Below, piece after piece: positions 26,387 to 33,092 of a stretch of 45,063 nt of DNA. The DNA lies in contig JAILIB010000020.1 in NCBI GenBank assembly GCA_024695505.1, positions 1-45,063 on the forward strand, read 5' to 3'. The notes beneath the pieces were generated by a model that was not told the DNA's origin, did no database searches, and was given only the letters and a program-made list of their open reading frames with translations. Made by a program: the position numbers and the translations under genes. Within the stretch, counting starts at the first letter, position 1. Every line of letters begins with the position of its first letter. The DNA comes from Saccharofermentans sp. (GTDB lineage Bacteria > Bacillota > Clostridia > Saccharofermentanales > Saccharofermentanaceae).

Positions 26387-26980
26387 TTACTTGGAATACA
26401 ACTCGACGATCTGAACTTCGTTAACAGGTACGTCGATCTGGTCTCTTGAAGGCAGCTTGATGATCTTGCCTGCAAGCTTCTCAAGATCGCTCTCGACCCA
26501 TTCAGGCGGACGTCTAGAGCCTGTAACCTCAACGATGTCCTTGAAACGCTGAGAACCTCTAGCCTTTTCCTTGATCTCGATCTGGTCGCCGACCTTTACG
26601 CCATAAGAAGGAATGTTGACGGTCTTGCCGTTAACCTTGACTTCCCTGTGGCTTACGATCTGTCTTGCTTCGTCTCTTGTACGGGCAAAACCCATTCTGA
26701 ACAGAACGTTGTCAAGTCTTGTCTCGAGAAGGATCATGAGGTTTTCACCGGTTGTGCCGTAGTGAAGCTTCTGTGCCTTCTCATAGTAGTTTCTGAAAGG
26801 CTTCTCAAGGACTCCGTAGATGAACTTAGCCTTCTGCTTTTCCTTGAGCTGCATGCCGTACTCGCTCATCTTGCGGACGACCTTAGCCTTCTTCTTTGAT
26901 TGCTTATTAAGTCCCAGATACGCAGGCTCAATACCAAGGGCTCTGCACTTCTTAAGGACAGGTTTCATATCTCTGGCCAT
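26387..26980 (-). CDS. rpsD: Ribosomal protein S4
   Basis: A 197-residue primary 16S rRNA-binding protein. It has the S4 RNA-binding domain (LETRLDNVLFRMGFARTRDE) and the C-terminal VNEVQIVELYSK. The N-terminus keeps only one cysteine, so this is the zinc-free (C-minus) form. S4 is the autogenous repressor of alpha-type operons in several bacteria, and here it sits in that operon between rpsK and rpoA, unlike in Bacillus, where rpsD is separate. Confidence 0.97.
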   Translation of the reverse strand: MARDMKPVLKKCRALGIEPAYLGLNKQSKKKAKVVRKMSEYGMQLKEKQKAKFIYGVLEKPFRNYYEKAQKLHYGTTGENLMILLETRLDNVLFRMGFARTRDEARQIVSHREVKVNGKTVNIPSYGVKVGDQIEIKEKARGSQRFKDIVEVTGSRRPPEWVESDLEKLAGKIIKLPSRDQIDVPVNEVQIVELYSK

Positions 26981-27029
26981 TGATTTATCCTCTTTCTTTC
27001 ATTCTTGATAGTTGAAGCACGAAGAAGAA

Positions 27030-27419
27030 TCAGACTCTTCTGCGCTTAGGCGGACGGCAGCCGTTGTGCGGAACGGGAGTAACGTCTTTGATCATCGTTA
27101 CTCTGAGGCCTGCGGTCTCAAGTGCACGAACAGCGGACTCACGTCCGGATCCGGGTCCCTTGACATAAACATCAACGGTCTTCATGCCGTGATCGCATGC
27201 AGCCTTTGCAGCCTTCTCGGAAGCAACCTGTGCAGCATAGCTTGTGCCCTTACGTGAACCCTTTGCATCCATACCTGCAGAAGCCCATGCGATCGCATTG
27301 CCCTGCTTGTCGGTGATGGTAACTATCGTATTGTTGAATGTAGCATGAATATGAGCCTGACCGTCAACGACGTTCTTACGCTCACTTCTTCTGGGTCTTG
27401 TACTTTTCTTAACTGCCAT
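27030..27419 (-). CDS. rpsK: Ribosomal protein S11
   Basis: A 129-residue small-subunit platform protein. Conserved blocks include [19 protein letters not shown], the [11 protein letters not shown] region and the C-terminal [16 protein letters not shown]. Length is standard. The ATG at 27419 has GGGGAGG about 10 bases upstream, and it follows rpsM by 17 bases. Confidence 0.98.
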   Translation of the reverse strand: MAVKKSTRPRRSERKNVVDGQAHIHATFNNTIVTITDKQGNAIAWASAGMDAKGSRKGTSYAAQVASEKAAKAACDHGMKTVDVYVKGPGSGRESAVRALETAGLRVTMIKDVTPVPHNGCRPPKRRRV

Positions 27420-27436
27420 AAATCAGTAGCCTCCCC

Positions 27437-27805
27437 TTACTTCTTCTTACCTGCGACGGTGTGCTTAGGTCCCTTGCGGGTACGAGCATTCGTCTTGGTG
27501 CGCTGGCCTCTTACGGGGAGTCCAAGTCTGTGACGGCGTCCACGATAGCAACCGATATCGGTAAGTCTCTTGATGTTGGCGCCAATCTCTCTCTTAAGGT
27601 CACCCTCGACCTTGTAGTTGTTCTCGATCTGATCACGGATCTTAGCGACCTCGTCCTCAGAAAGGTCCTTAACGCGCGTATCAGGATTGATTCCTGTCTC
27701 ACGGATGATGTCCGCAGCGCTTGTTGTTCCAATACCGAAAATGTAAGTAAGAGCGATCTCGATCCTCTTGTCATTCGGTAAATCTACGCCGGCTATACGA
27801 GCCAT
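27437..27805 (-). CDS. rpsM: Ribosomal protein S13
   Basis: A 122-residue small-subunit head protein. It starts with [20 protein letters not shown], has the helix-two-turns-helix region and ends in the basic [18 protein letters not shown] tail that contacts tRNA. The ATG at 27805 has GGAGG about 8 bases upstream. It is separated from rpmJ by an unusually long 211-base gap with inverted repeats. Confidence 0.98.
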   Translation of the reverse strand: MARIAGVDLPNDKRIEIALTYIFGIGTTSAADIIRETGINPDTRVKDLSEDEVAKIRDQIENNYKVEGDLKREIGANIKRLTDIGCYRGRRHRLGLPVRGQRTKTNARTRKGPKHTVAGKKK

Positions 27806-28016
27806 TTAGTGTACCTCCATAGAATTGTGGTAATACTTCATATATACGACACGCGGCGTAAGGAACTCCGGGGTTCTTCCTCAGGAGCAGCCGCCCTTAC
27901 ATATAGGCGTGTAATATTCTTCCGTTTTTTCCTTGCGGGCGGAGCTTGTTGCCCGCGGCCTGTCTTTATATCTCTCCGGGGCTAATTCCGGACAGACAGA
28001 CCCGACATTTGCTTGA
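27806..28016 (-). promoter_or_regulatory. Structured leader between rpmJ and rpsM (candidate autoregulatory site)
   Basis: This 211-base gap interrupts otherwise tightly packed ribosomal genes. On the minus strand it holds GCGGGC/GCCCGC around a 10-base loop (27935-27956) and a second stem near 27870-27890 (AAGAAC/GTTCCTT with a bulge). A CCGGAATTAGCCCCGG element lies near 27977-27993. None is followed by a U tract, so these are not terminators. In E. coli the alpha-operon leader just before rpsM is bound by S4; an equivalent role here is inference. Confidence 0.4.
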
Positions 28017-28130
28017 TTAACCCTGCCTCTGCTTGTGCTTGGGGTCTGAGCAAATGACCATAACCTTGCCGTTTCTGCGGATGATCTTGCACTTCTCGCA
28101 CATCGGCTTTACTGACGGTCTGACTTTCAT
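28017..28130 (-). CDS. rpmJ: Ribosomal protein L36
   Basis: A 37-residue gene. The protein begins [15 protein letters not shown] and has the zinc ligands Cys11, Cys14, Cys27 and His32 of the classical zinc-binding L36. The ATG at 28130 has AGGAGG 8 bases upstream. It is the first gene of the alpha-type unit here, directly behind its own strong promoter. Confidence 0.97.
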   Translation of the reverse strand: MKVRPSVKPMCEKCKIIRRNGKVMVICSDPKHKQRQG

Positions 28131-28200
28131 AAGTAAACCTCCTGGTCTGTTTTATTTTTTCACAACAAAACACAGGCGCTTTTTGAGCGCATGCCGTACT

Positions 28201-28228
28201 ATTATAGCAAAAATGTTTTGATTTTCAA
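28201..28228 (-). promoter_or_regulatory. Strong promoter of the rpmJ-rpsM-rpsK-rpsD-rpoA-rplQ unit
   Basis: On the minus strand TTGAAA (28223-28228), a 16-base spacer and TATAAT (28201-28206) lie about 70 bases before the rpmJ ATG. The inferred leader has a short hairpin (GCGCT/AGCGC, 28176-28190) followed by a U-rich stretch, which could act as a weak attenuator. Confidence 0.75.
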
Positions 28229-28270
28229 CTGAATTTTTTCATGTAACGGCACTCTTTTTTGAGCATCCGC

Positions 28271-28305
28271 ACAAAATGATAAAAGAACCGCCCGAAGGCG
28301 GTTCT
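28271..28305 (-). terminator. Rho-independent terminator after the 270-residue membrane protein gene
   Basis: A perfect 9-bp stem (AGAACCGCC/GGCGGTTCT, 28284-28305) closes a UUCG tetraloop on the minus strand, followed by TTTATCATTTT. It separates this gene from the downstream rpmJ promoter. Confidence 0.85.
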
Positions 28306-28340
28306 ATTATAACATCTGTTCTTTAAAAGTAACTACTTAA

Positions 28341-29153
28341 TTAACCGAAGATGCCGCCGGATGTCGGAAGCGGGATCGTAACCATGAAGACGACCGCAAT
28401 GATCAGGCATACAACGCTGACCGCAAGAACGAGCTTCTTGTTTGTTGAGTTCTTGAATACTCCGACGATACCAAGCATGAAGAGCGCGACGCTGTAAAGG
28501 ACTGTTACGAGGGAGAACTTATCGCCGTTTGCGTTGTCCTGCTTACCCTGCTCGATTGTCTTGTCTGCTTCCTCGAGTTTTGCATTTGCCTCATCAAAGT
28601 ATTTATTGATGAATTCCTCTGTGAAAGGTGACGTTATGGCCTTATCATCCTTGAGCCAGTTGAGTATATCCTGTGTGTCATTGTTTCCGTCAGTAAATTT
28701 CTCAACATCATATCCTATTGCCTTTGCCATGTTCTCAGGAAGATTATCCTCGCAGAACCACTGAAGCTTCCAGACATATGCATCGACGGCTGCATTGTCC
28801 TTGATCTGATCGGCATAAAGGATCTCAACCTCATAGGATGCGATGGTATTCCATGCGCTCATGTCCTGCGAAAGTGTCTGGACAGCGGCATTGTACATCG
28901 AGTTGCCGTCACTGGAGAGGTTGTTGCTCGTTGCGTAGTTTGTAGCCTGGTTGCCGCCGTGAATGGAACCGACGTAACTTGCCCAAGCGGTAAGGAGCGC
29001 TGTAATACCAAGCAGTATGACGGTAATGATCTCGAGGGAATTCTCGTTTAAGAATGACTTCTTGCCCTCAGCCTTTACCTCTTTGACCTCTTTGGTCTCT
29101 TTTGTTTCTGTTGTTTCCTTTACTTCGGAAACTTCTTTCTTTTCATCACCCAT
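28341..29153 (-). CDS. Unidentified three-helix membrane protein inserted in the ribosomal cluster
   Basis: A 270-residue protein I do not recognise with confidence. Residues 1-33 are a Glu/Lys/Thr repeat of the type KETTETKETKEVKEVK. TM1 is at about 40-62 and is followed by SYVGSIHGGNQATNYATSNN. A mostly helical, acidic soluble region covers about 65-205, and two closely spaced helices sit at about 210-232 and 240-262. The overall plan (one helix, a soluble middle with Tyr/Trp, a helix pair) recalls the DUF4337-type family, but I cannot confirm it. It lies between infA and rpmJ, which are normally adjacent, and has terminators on both sides. The ATG at 29153 has AAGGA about 11 bases upstream. 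The function is unknown. Confidence 0.85.
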   Translation of the reverse strand: MGDEKKEVSEVKETTETKETKEVKEVKAEGKKSFLNENSLEIITVILLGITALLTAWASYVGSIHGGNQATNYATSNNLSSDGNSMYNAAVQTLSQDMSAWNTIASYEVEILYADQIKDNAAVDAYVWKLQWFCEDNLPENMAKAIGYDVEKFTDGNNDTQDILNWLKDDKAITSPFTEEFINKYFDEANAKLEEADKTIEQGKQDNANGDKFSLVTVLYSVALFMLGIVGVFKNSTNKKLVLAVSVVCLIIAVVFMVTIPLPTSGGIFG

Positions 29154-29219
29154 ATTTATTGTTCCTTTCTTAAATAAATACCCTCATTAAACAATGCCCT
29201 TCACCGGCCGGGCATTTTC

Positions 29220-29242
29220 AAAAACCGCAGTTCCTGCGTTTT
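29220..29242 (-). terminator. Rho-independent terminator after infA
   Basis: On the minus strand AAAACGCAG-GAA-CTGCGGTTTTT forms a stem with one A-G mismatch and a U tract. It lies 30-50 bases past the infA stop and ends the secY-adk-map-infA unit. Confidence 0.7.
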
Positions 29243-29271
29243 CAACTGCTTTGGTGGATAAGATCCGGGCT

Positions 29272-29505
29272 TTAAGCCTTGGGCTTCTTCTCGCCTCTCC
29301 AGGTTATCCTTCCCCTGGAAAGATCGTAGGGGGAGATTTCCATGGTAACCTTGTCGCCGGGAAGGATCTTGATGTAATTCTGTCTGAGTTTTCCTGACAG
29401 GTGAGCGAGAACAACATGTCCGCTGTCGATCTTTACCTTGAACATCGCGTTCGGGAGTGCCTCGTCAACTACACCGACAACTTCAATAACATCTTCCTTG
29501 CCCAT
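29272..29505 (-). CDS. infA: Translation initiation factor IF-1
   Basis: A 77-residue OB-fold factor that occupies the ribosomal A site during initiation. Conserved phrases are [30 protein letters not shown] and the C-terminal [13 protein letters not shown]. It is a few residues longer than usual at the C-terminus (GEKKPKA). Its ATG overlaps the map stop by one base (TAATG) and GGAGG lies upstream within map, so translation is coupled. Confidence 0.97.
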   Translation of the reverse strand: MGKEDVIEVVGVVDEALPNAMFKVKIDSGHVVLAHLSGKLRQNYIKILPGDKVTMEISPYDLSRGRITWRGEKKPKA

Positions 29506-30275
29506 TAATAACCCTCCTCGTAATCATAGGTCGTCATAAAAGGTCCTTCATCTGTGATGAGGATCGTATTCTCATAATGTGATGCCGGGCTGCCGTCCTG
29601 AGTGACGATAGTCCACTGATCGCCGAGCAGCTCTATTTCCCTGCTGCCGAGCGTGATCATCGGTTCAATGCAGATAGCCATGCCCTTCGTAAGCTTTTTG
29701 CCGTGTCCCGGCTTGCCGTAATTGGGGACGTCCGGATCCTGGTGCATCGTTGTTCCGATGCCGTGGCCCGTGAGTTCCCTTACTACGCCGTATCCGAAAG
29801 ACTCGCAGTAAACCTGAACGGCATTGCCGATATCTCCGGTCCTCATGCCTACCTGGGCGAACTTAAGTCCCTCGAAGAATGATTTCTCGGTTCTCTCAAC
29901 GAGATCTTTAACCTCGGGAGCAACATCACCGACAAGATATGTTCTGCATGCGTCAGAGTGATAGCCGTCGAGGATCGCGCCGACATCTACGGAAATGATG
30001 TCTCCGTCCTGAAGTATCCTGTTCTTTTTCGGGATTCCGTGGACGACTTCATCGTTTACGGAAGCGCAGATCGTTCCGGGGAACGGGGGCTGGCCGAAAT
30101 TCAGGAACGACGGGATTGCGTCATGGCTCCTGATGATGTCATAGCAGAGCTTGTCAACGTCGTGTGTTGAAACACCGGGCTTGATAAAGTCCCTGCATGC
30201 TTTGAAGACTTCCTGGAGTATCTTTCCGGAAGCTTTCATCTTCTCAAATTCTTCGTTGGTCAGGATCTCAATCAT
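29505..30275 (-). CDS. map: Methionine aminopeptidase, type I
   Basis: A 256-residue enzyme that removes the initiator methionine from nascent proteins. Metal ligands are visible: Asp in ISVDVGAI, Asp in YHSDACRT, His in GHGIG, Glu in IEPMI and a C-terminal Glu in HYENTILI. The substrate-site His is in DEVVHGIP. There is no N-terminal zinc-finger extension. It lies 16 bases after adk and overlaps infA by one base, the usual Firmicutes order. Confidence 0.97.
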   Translation of the reverse strand: MIEILTNEEFEKMKASGKILQEVFKACRDFIKPGVSTHDVDKLCYDIIRSHDAIPSFLNFGQPPFPGTICASVNDEVVHGIPKKNRILQDGDIISVDVGAILDGYHSDACRTYLVGDVAPEVKDLVERTEKSFFEGLKFAQVGMRTGDIGNAVQVYCESFGYGVVRELTGHGIGTTMHQDPDVPNYGKPGHGKKLTKGMAICIEPMITLGSREIELLGDQWTIVTQDGSPASHYENTILITDEGPFMTTYDYEEGY

Positions 30276-30291
30276 ATATTTTCCTTGTTAA

Positions 30292-30945
30292 TCAAAGACC
30301 GAGCTTGGCAAGTCCGTCTTCGATCTGCTTAATGCAGGTATCGGAGCTGACATTGTTGTTTCCTTCAACGATCAGGCCGCGTGCGGCATAGAAATCGATG
30401 AGGGGCGCGGTGTTCTTTCTGTAAGTATCAAGTCTGGACTGGACGGTCTCAGGGTTGTCGTCAGATCTCTGGATCGTCTTGCCGCCGCAAACGTCGCAGA
30501 CGCCCTCAACCTTTGAAGGCATGTACTTGACGTTGAAGCTTGCGCCGCACTTCTCGCAGACGCGTCTTGTCGTGACTCTGTCGATGATGACATCGTCATC
30601 GGTTACAACATACATAACGGCGTCGATCTTTGAACCAAGGCCTTCAAGGATCTTGTCCAGAGCCTCTGCCTGTGCGATCGTCCTAGGGAAACCATCAAGG
30701 ATGAAACCCTTGTCGCTCTTAAGATTCTTAAGGCGGTCTTCTACCATTCTGATCGTAACGTCATCGGGAACCAGCGCGCCCTTGTCGATGTATGACTTGG
30801 CTTCGATGCCAAGAGGCGTGTTTTCCTTGATGTTGTATCTGAAAAGGTCACCCGTGGAGATGTGGTCAAGACCGTACTTCTCTCTGATGACTGTGGCTGA
30901 TGTGCCTTTGCCCGAACCGGGCGCTCCCATGATGATAAGATTCAT
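30292..30945 (-). CDS. adk: Adenylate kinase
   Basis: A 217-residue enzyme interconverting ATP+AMP and 2 ADP. The P-loop is GAPGSGKGT, and DGFPRT and the LID region are intact. The LID holds two CxxC pairs (CEKCG and CDVCG), so it is the zinc-binding long form common in Gram-positives. The ATG at 30945 is preceded by a GGAGG-like site. It follows secY by 33 bases. Confidence 0.98.
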   Translation of the reverse strand: MNLIIMGAPGSGKGTSATVIREKYGLDHISTGDLFRYNIKENTPLGIEAKSYIDKGALVPDDVTIRMVEDRLKNLKSDKGFILDGFPRTIAQAEALDKILEGLGSKIDAVMYVVTDDDVIIDRVTTRRVCEKCGASFNVKYMPSKVEGVCDVCGGKTIQRSDDNPETVQSRLDTYRKNTAPLIDFYAARGLIVEGNNNVSSDTCIKQIEDGLAKLGL

Positions 30946-30978
30946 AATTGCTTCCTCCGATCTTTTCTGCAGTGAAGC

Positions 30979-32289
30979 TTATTTAGCGTACTTGTTTTTC
31001 TTCTTGTCCTTTATGGCTGCCTTTTCCTTCTCTTCTTCAGCCGAAATGCCGTTTTCGAGAACAGTCTTGAGCTCAGCGAATCCGCCGCCGAGCATGATGC
31101 AGACTATACCCGCGAACCAGATGCCCTTCAGTACGGGGACCAGGTCGAGCAGCATGGGGATAAGGCTGATGCAGATCAGGAAAGCCGCATCTGCCAGGTT
31201 AAGATTCGTATAAAGGCTTAAAAGATACTGTGACGTCGTCTTTCCGGGACGCAGGCCCTGGATGTATCCGCCGTTCTGCTTGATCTGGTTCGACAGGTCC
31301 ATGGGATTGAACTGGATCATCGAGAAAAGATACGTAAAGAATGCCGTGAAAACGCAGAACAGGAGATAGAAGGAAAGGCTCCTCTTGAAATTGACGAAGC
31401 CGAGAAGGATCACGTTTGTCGTTCCTTCAGGCATTACCAGGCACATGATTACGGCCGGGATAAGCAATATGGCTACGGTATAAACGATAGGCATCGTACC
31501 TGCCTGAGCCACCTTGAGCGGAAGGGTCTGGTTCTGCATTGCGTACTGCTTCATTCCCACAGTCCTCTTTGAGAACAGGATGCGGACCTTCTTGCCGCCG
31601 AGATTGAACCAGATGACGAATACCAGGACTGCCAGAGCGACCACGGCACCTGCAAAAGTCAGCGCGATCGCAGCGGGAACGCCCAAAACGGAAGCTTTTT
31701 CGTAAAGAGCCTTGAACTCGTCGGGAAGGTTGCGGACGATGCATGCCAAAATGACAATGACCAGACCTGAGCCCATGCCCTTTGTGTTGATGAGCTCGAT
31801 GCACCAGCCGAAGAAAGCTGCACCTGCTGCAAGACATACTCCTGCGAGGATGATCGCTGCCCAGTAATTGAATGACGTCCAAACGTGGTTTCTCATTCCT
31901 ACACAGTACAGAGCGGCAAAGATAACATCAGCAACAACTGCTGCGATCCTTGTGAACTTTGTAATGATCTTGGTTCCGGCTTCGCCTGTCTGAGCGATGT
32001 CGCGGAGCTTGGGTACGGCGATCGTAACGATCTGCATTATTATCGAAGCAATGAGGAACGGATATAGGCCGAGGCTGGTAATCGCAACATTTCCCAAAGC
32101 CTTAAAGGACATGACGTCCAGGAGCTTGCCGGTATCGCCCCATTTTGAAACCGCTTCCGCAGCGCCGGCATGGTCGATTCCCGGAACGGGAACGAGCGAA
32201 AGCAGGGCAAGGACCGACAGGATCAGGAACGTGAACCACATCTTCTTCCTGAGCCCGGGAACCTTATAACTATCCGTAAATGTACTCAT
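30979..32289 (-). CDS. secY: Protein translocase subunit SecY
   Basis: A 436-residue, ten-helix channel subunit of the Sec translocon. It starts with LRKKMWFTFLILSVL (TM1), has the plug region after GIDHAG and the C-terminal cytoplasmic loops for ribosome/SecA docking (around NQIKQNGGYIQGLRPGKTT). The ATG at 32289 has AAGGAGAG about 11 bases upstream. Unlike in most bacteria, no rplO lies upstream. The gene follows its own promoter and is divergent from a lipoprotein gene, so the spc operon is broken just before secY. Confidence 0.97.
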   Translation of the reverse strand: MSTFTDSYKVPGLRKKMWFTFLILSVLALLSLVPVPGIDHAGAAEAVSKWGDTGKLLDVMSFKALGNVAITSLGLYPFLIASIIMQIVTIAVPKLRDIAQTGEAGTKIITKFTRIAAVVADVIFAALYCVGMRNHVWTSFNYWAAIILAGVCLAAGAAFFGWCIELINTKGMGSGLVIVILACIVRNLPDEFKALYEKASVLGVPAAIALTFAGAVVALAVLVFVIWFNLGGKKVRILFSKRTVGMKQYAMQNQTLPLKVAQAGTMPIVYTVAILLIPAVIMCLVMPEGTTNVILLGFVNFKRSLSFYLLFCVFTAFFTYLFSMIQFNPMDLSNQIKQNGGYIQGLRPGKTTSQYLLSLYTNLNLADAAFLICISLIPMLLDLVPVLKGIWFAGIVCIMLGGGFAELKTVLENGISAEEEKEKAAIKDKKKNKYAK

Positions 32290-32332
32290 TAAAAATATCT
32301 CTCCTTAATATGCGCATAAAAACAGCGACAGT

Positions 32333-32361
32333 ATTATAGCGCATATTTTTCAATTTTTTAA
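32333..32361 (-). promoter_or_regulatory. Putative promoter for secY-adk-map-infA
   Basis: On the minus strand TTAAAA (32356-32361), a 17-base spacer and TATAAT (32333-32338) lie about 45 bases before the secY ATG. The -10 is perfect; the -35 is a partial match. Confidence 0.6.
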
Positions 32362-32393
32362 GTTCGTTTTAAGAACGATGGGCATAATATGCT

Positions 32394-32423
32394 CATCGAA
32401 CCCTCCTTAAGGGTAATTCGATG
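32394..32423. promoter_or_regulatory. Long inverted repeat between secY and the lipoprotein gene
   Basis: CATCGAA-CCCT is mirrored by AGGG-(taa)-TTCGATG, giving an 11-bp interrupted dyad around CCTTA. No U tract follows on either strand, so it is not a terminator. It lies 22 bases before the lipoprotein ATG and upstream of the secY promoter. It could be an operator or a leader RNA hairpin. Confidence 0.45.
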
Positions 32424-32445
32424 AAAGGAAAAGGAGTTGATTAAC

Positions 32446-33090
32446 ATGAAACATAAGAAGATCATTGCACTTCTGGCGGCAGCAGCAATAATGGGTACCC
32501 TCGCAGGATGCAAAGCCGGCAACAAGCCCGGACAGGACCCGTCAATACCGTTTGACGGGCAGCAGCCCTCTTTTGAGACCCAGGCACCCGTTGAATCCAA
32601 TGCCACACAGGCAGTCGGTAAGGTAACCTCGATCGACGGAACGAAGATCACGATCGAAAACGGCGAGCTGAAAACGAAAACTCCCGGGAACGGCGGAAAT
32701 GGCGGCAGCGGCAATAAGGAGCGTCCCGCCGACGGAAAAAAGCCTTCCGGCAACGGTAATGGAGGAAGCCGTCCCGGCTTCGGTTACTCGTTCAATGCAA
32801 CGGGCGGCAGTTCAACATTCGATCTTTCCGGCCTGACGCAGATTACGATCGAAAACGACGATGACGACACTCCCGACACGATCGAAGAGATCAAGACAGG
32901 CGATGTTGTAGTCATCGAGGTCGACAAAGACGGCAAGGTCACTTCTCTGACCGTAAAATCGCTGAGCAGCGGTTTCAGGAACGGGGACGGATCAGACGGT
33001 AACGGCAAAAGCAAAAAAAGCCGCGATGGTAACGGCAAAAGAAAAGACCGCGGAAACGGAGACTCCGGCGATGCGGATTCTGAGGATTGA
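32446..33090 (+). CDS. Putative lipoprotein, Gly/Asn/Lys-rich
   Basis: A 214-residue exported lipoprotein. The signal peptide KKIIALLAAAAIMGTLAGC ends in a lipobox with Cys22. The mature part has two short beta-type segments, VGKVTSIDGTKITIENGEL (about 63-81) and a later ITIENDDDDTPDTIEEIKTG stretch with GDVVVIEVDKDGKVTSL. These look like halves of one small beta domain (a DUF5666-like pattern) split by a Gly/Asn/Lys-rich linker. The C-terminus is a basic then acidic GNGK/KSRD repeat. I chose the ATG at 32446 because AAGGAG (32431-32436) is 9 bases upstream; the TTG at 32437 abuts that site. It converges on the YidC-sulfatase gene with a 2-base gap. The function is unknown. Confidence 0.85.
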   Translation: MKHKKIIALLAAAAIMGTLAGCKAGNKPGQDPSIPFDGQQPSFETQAPVESNATQAVGKVTSIDGTKITIENGELKTKTPGNGGNGGSGNKERPADGKKPSGNGNGGSRPGFGYSFNATGGSSTFDLSGLTQITIENDDDDTPDTIEEIKTGDVVVIEVDKDGKVTSLTVKSLSSGFRNGDGSDGNGKSKKSRDGNGKRKDRGNGDSGDADSED

Positions 33091-33092
33091 TA

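Noticed and set aside
27935..27956. GCGGGC/GCCCGC hairpin as a transcription terminator between rpmJ and rpsM
   Set aside because: No U tract follows on either strand, and stopping here would leave rpsM-rplQ without a visible promoter.
29193..29216. AATGCCC/GGGCATT inverted repeat as a second terminator after infA
   Set aside because: The loop is 10 bases and the minus strand continues TGTTTAATG, a poor U tract. The adjacent hairpin at 29220-29242 is the better terminator. It could still be a leader hairpin of the next gene.
30455..31213. A 252-codon plus-strand open frame spanning two genes
   Set aside because: It runs antisense through adk and secY and ignores their boundaries, with no start signal.
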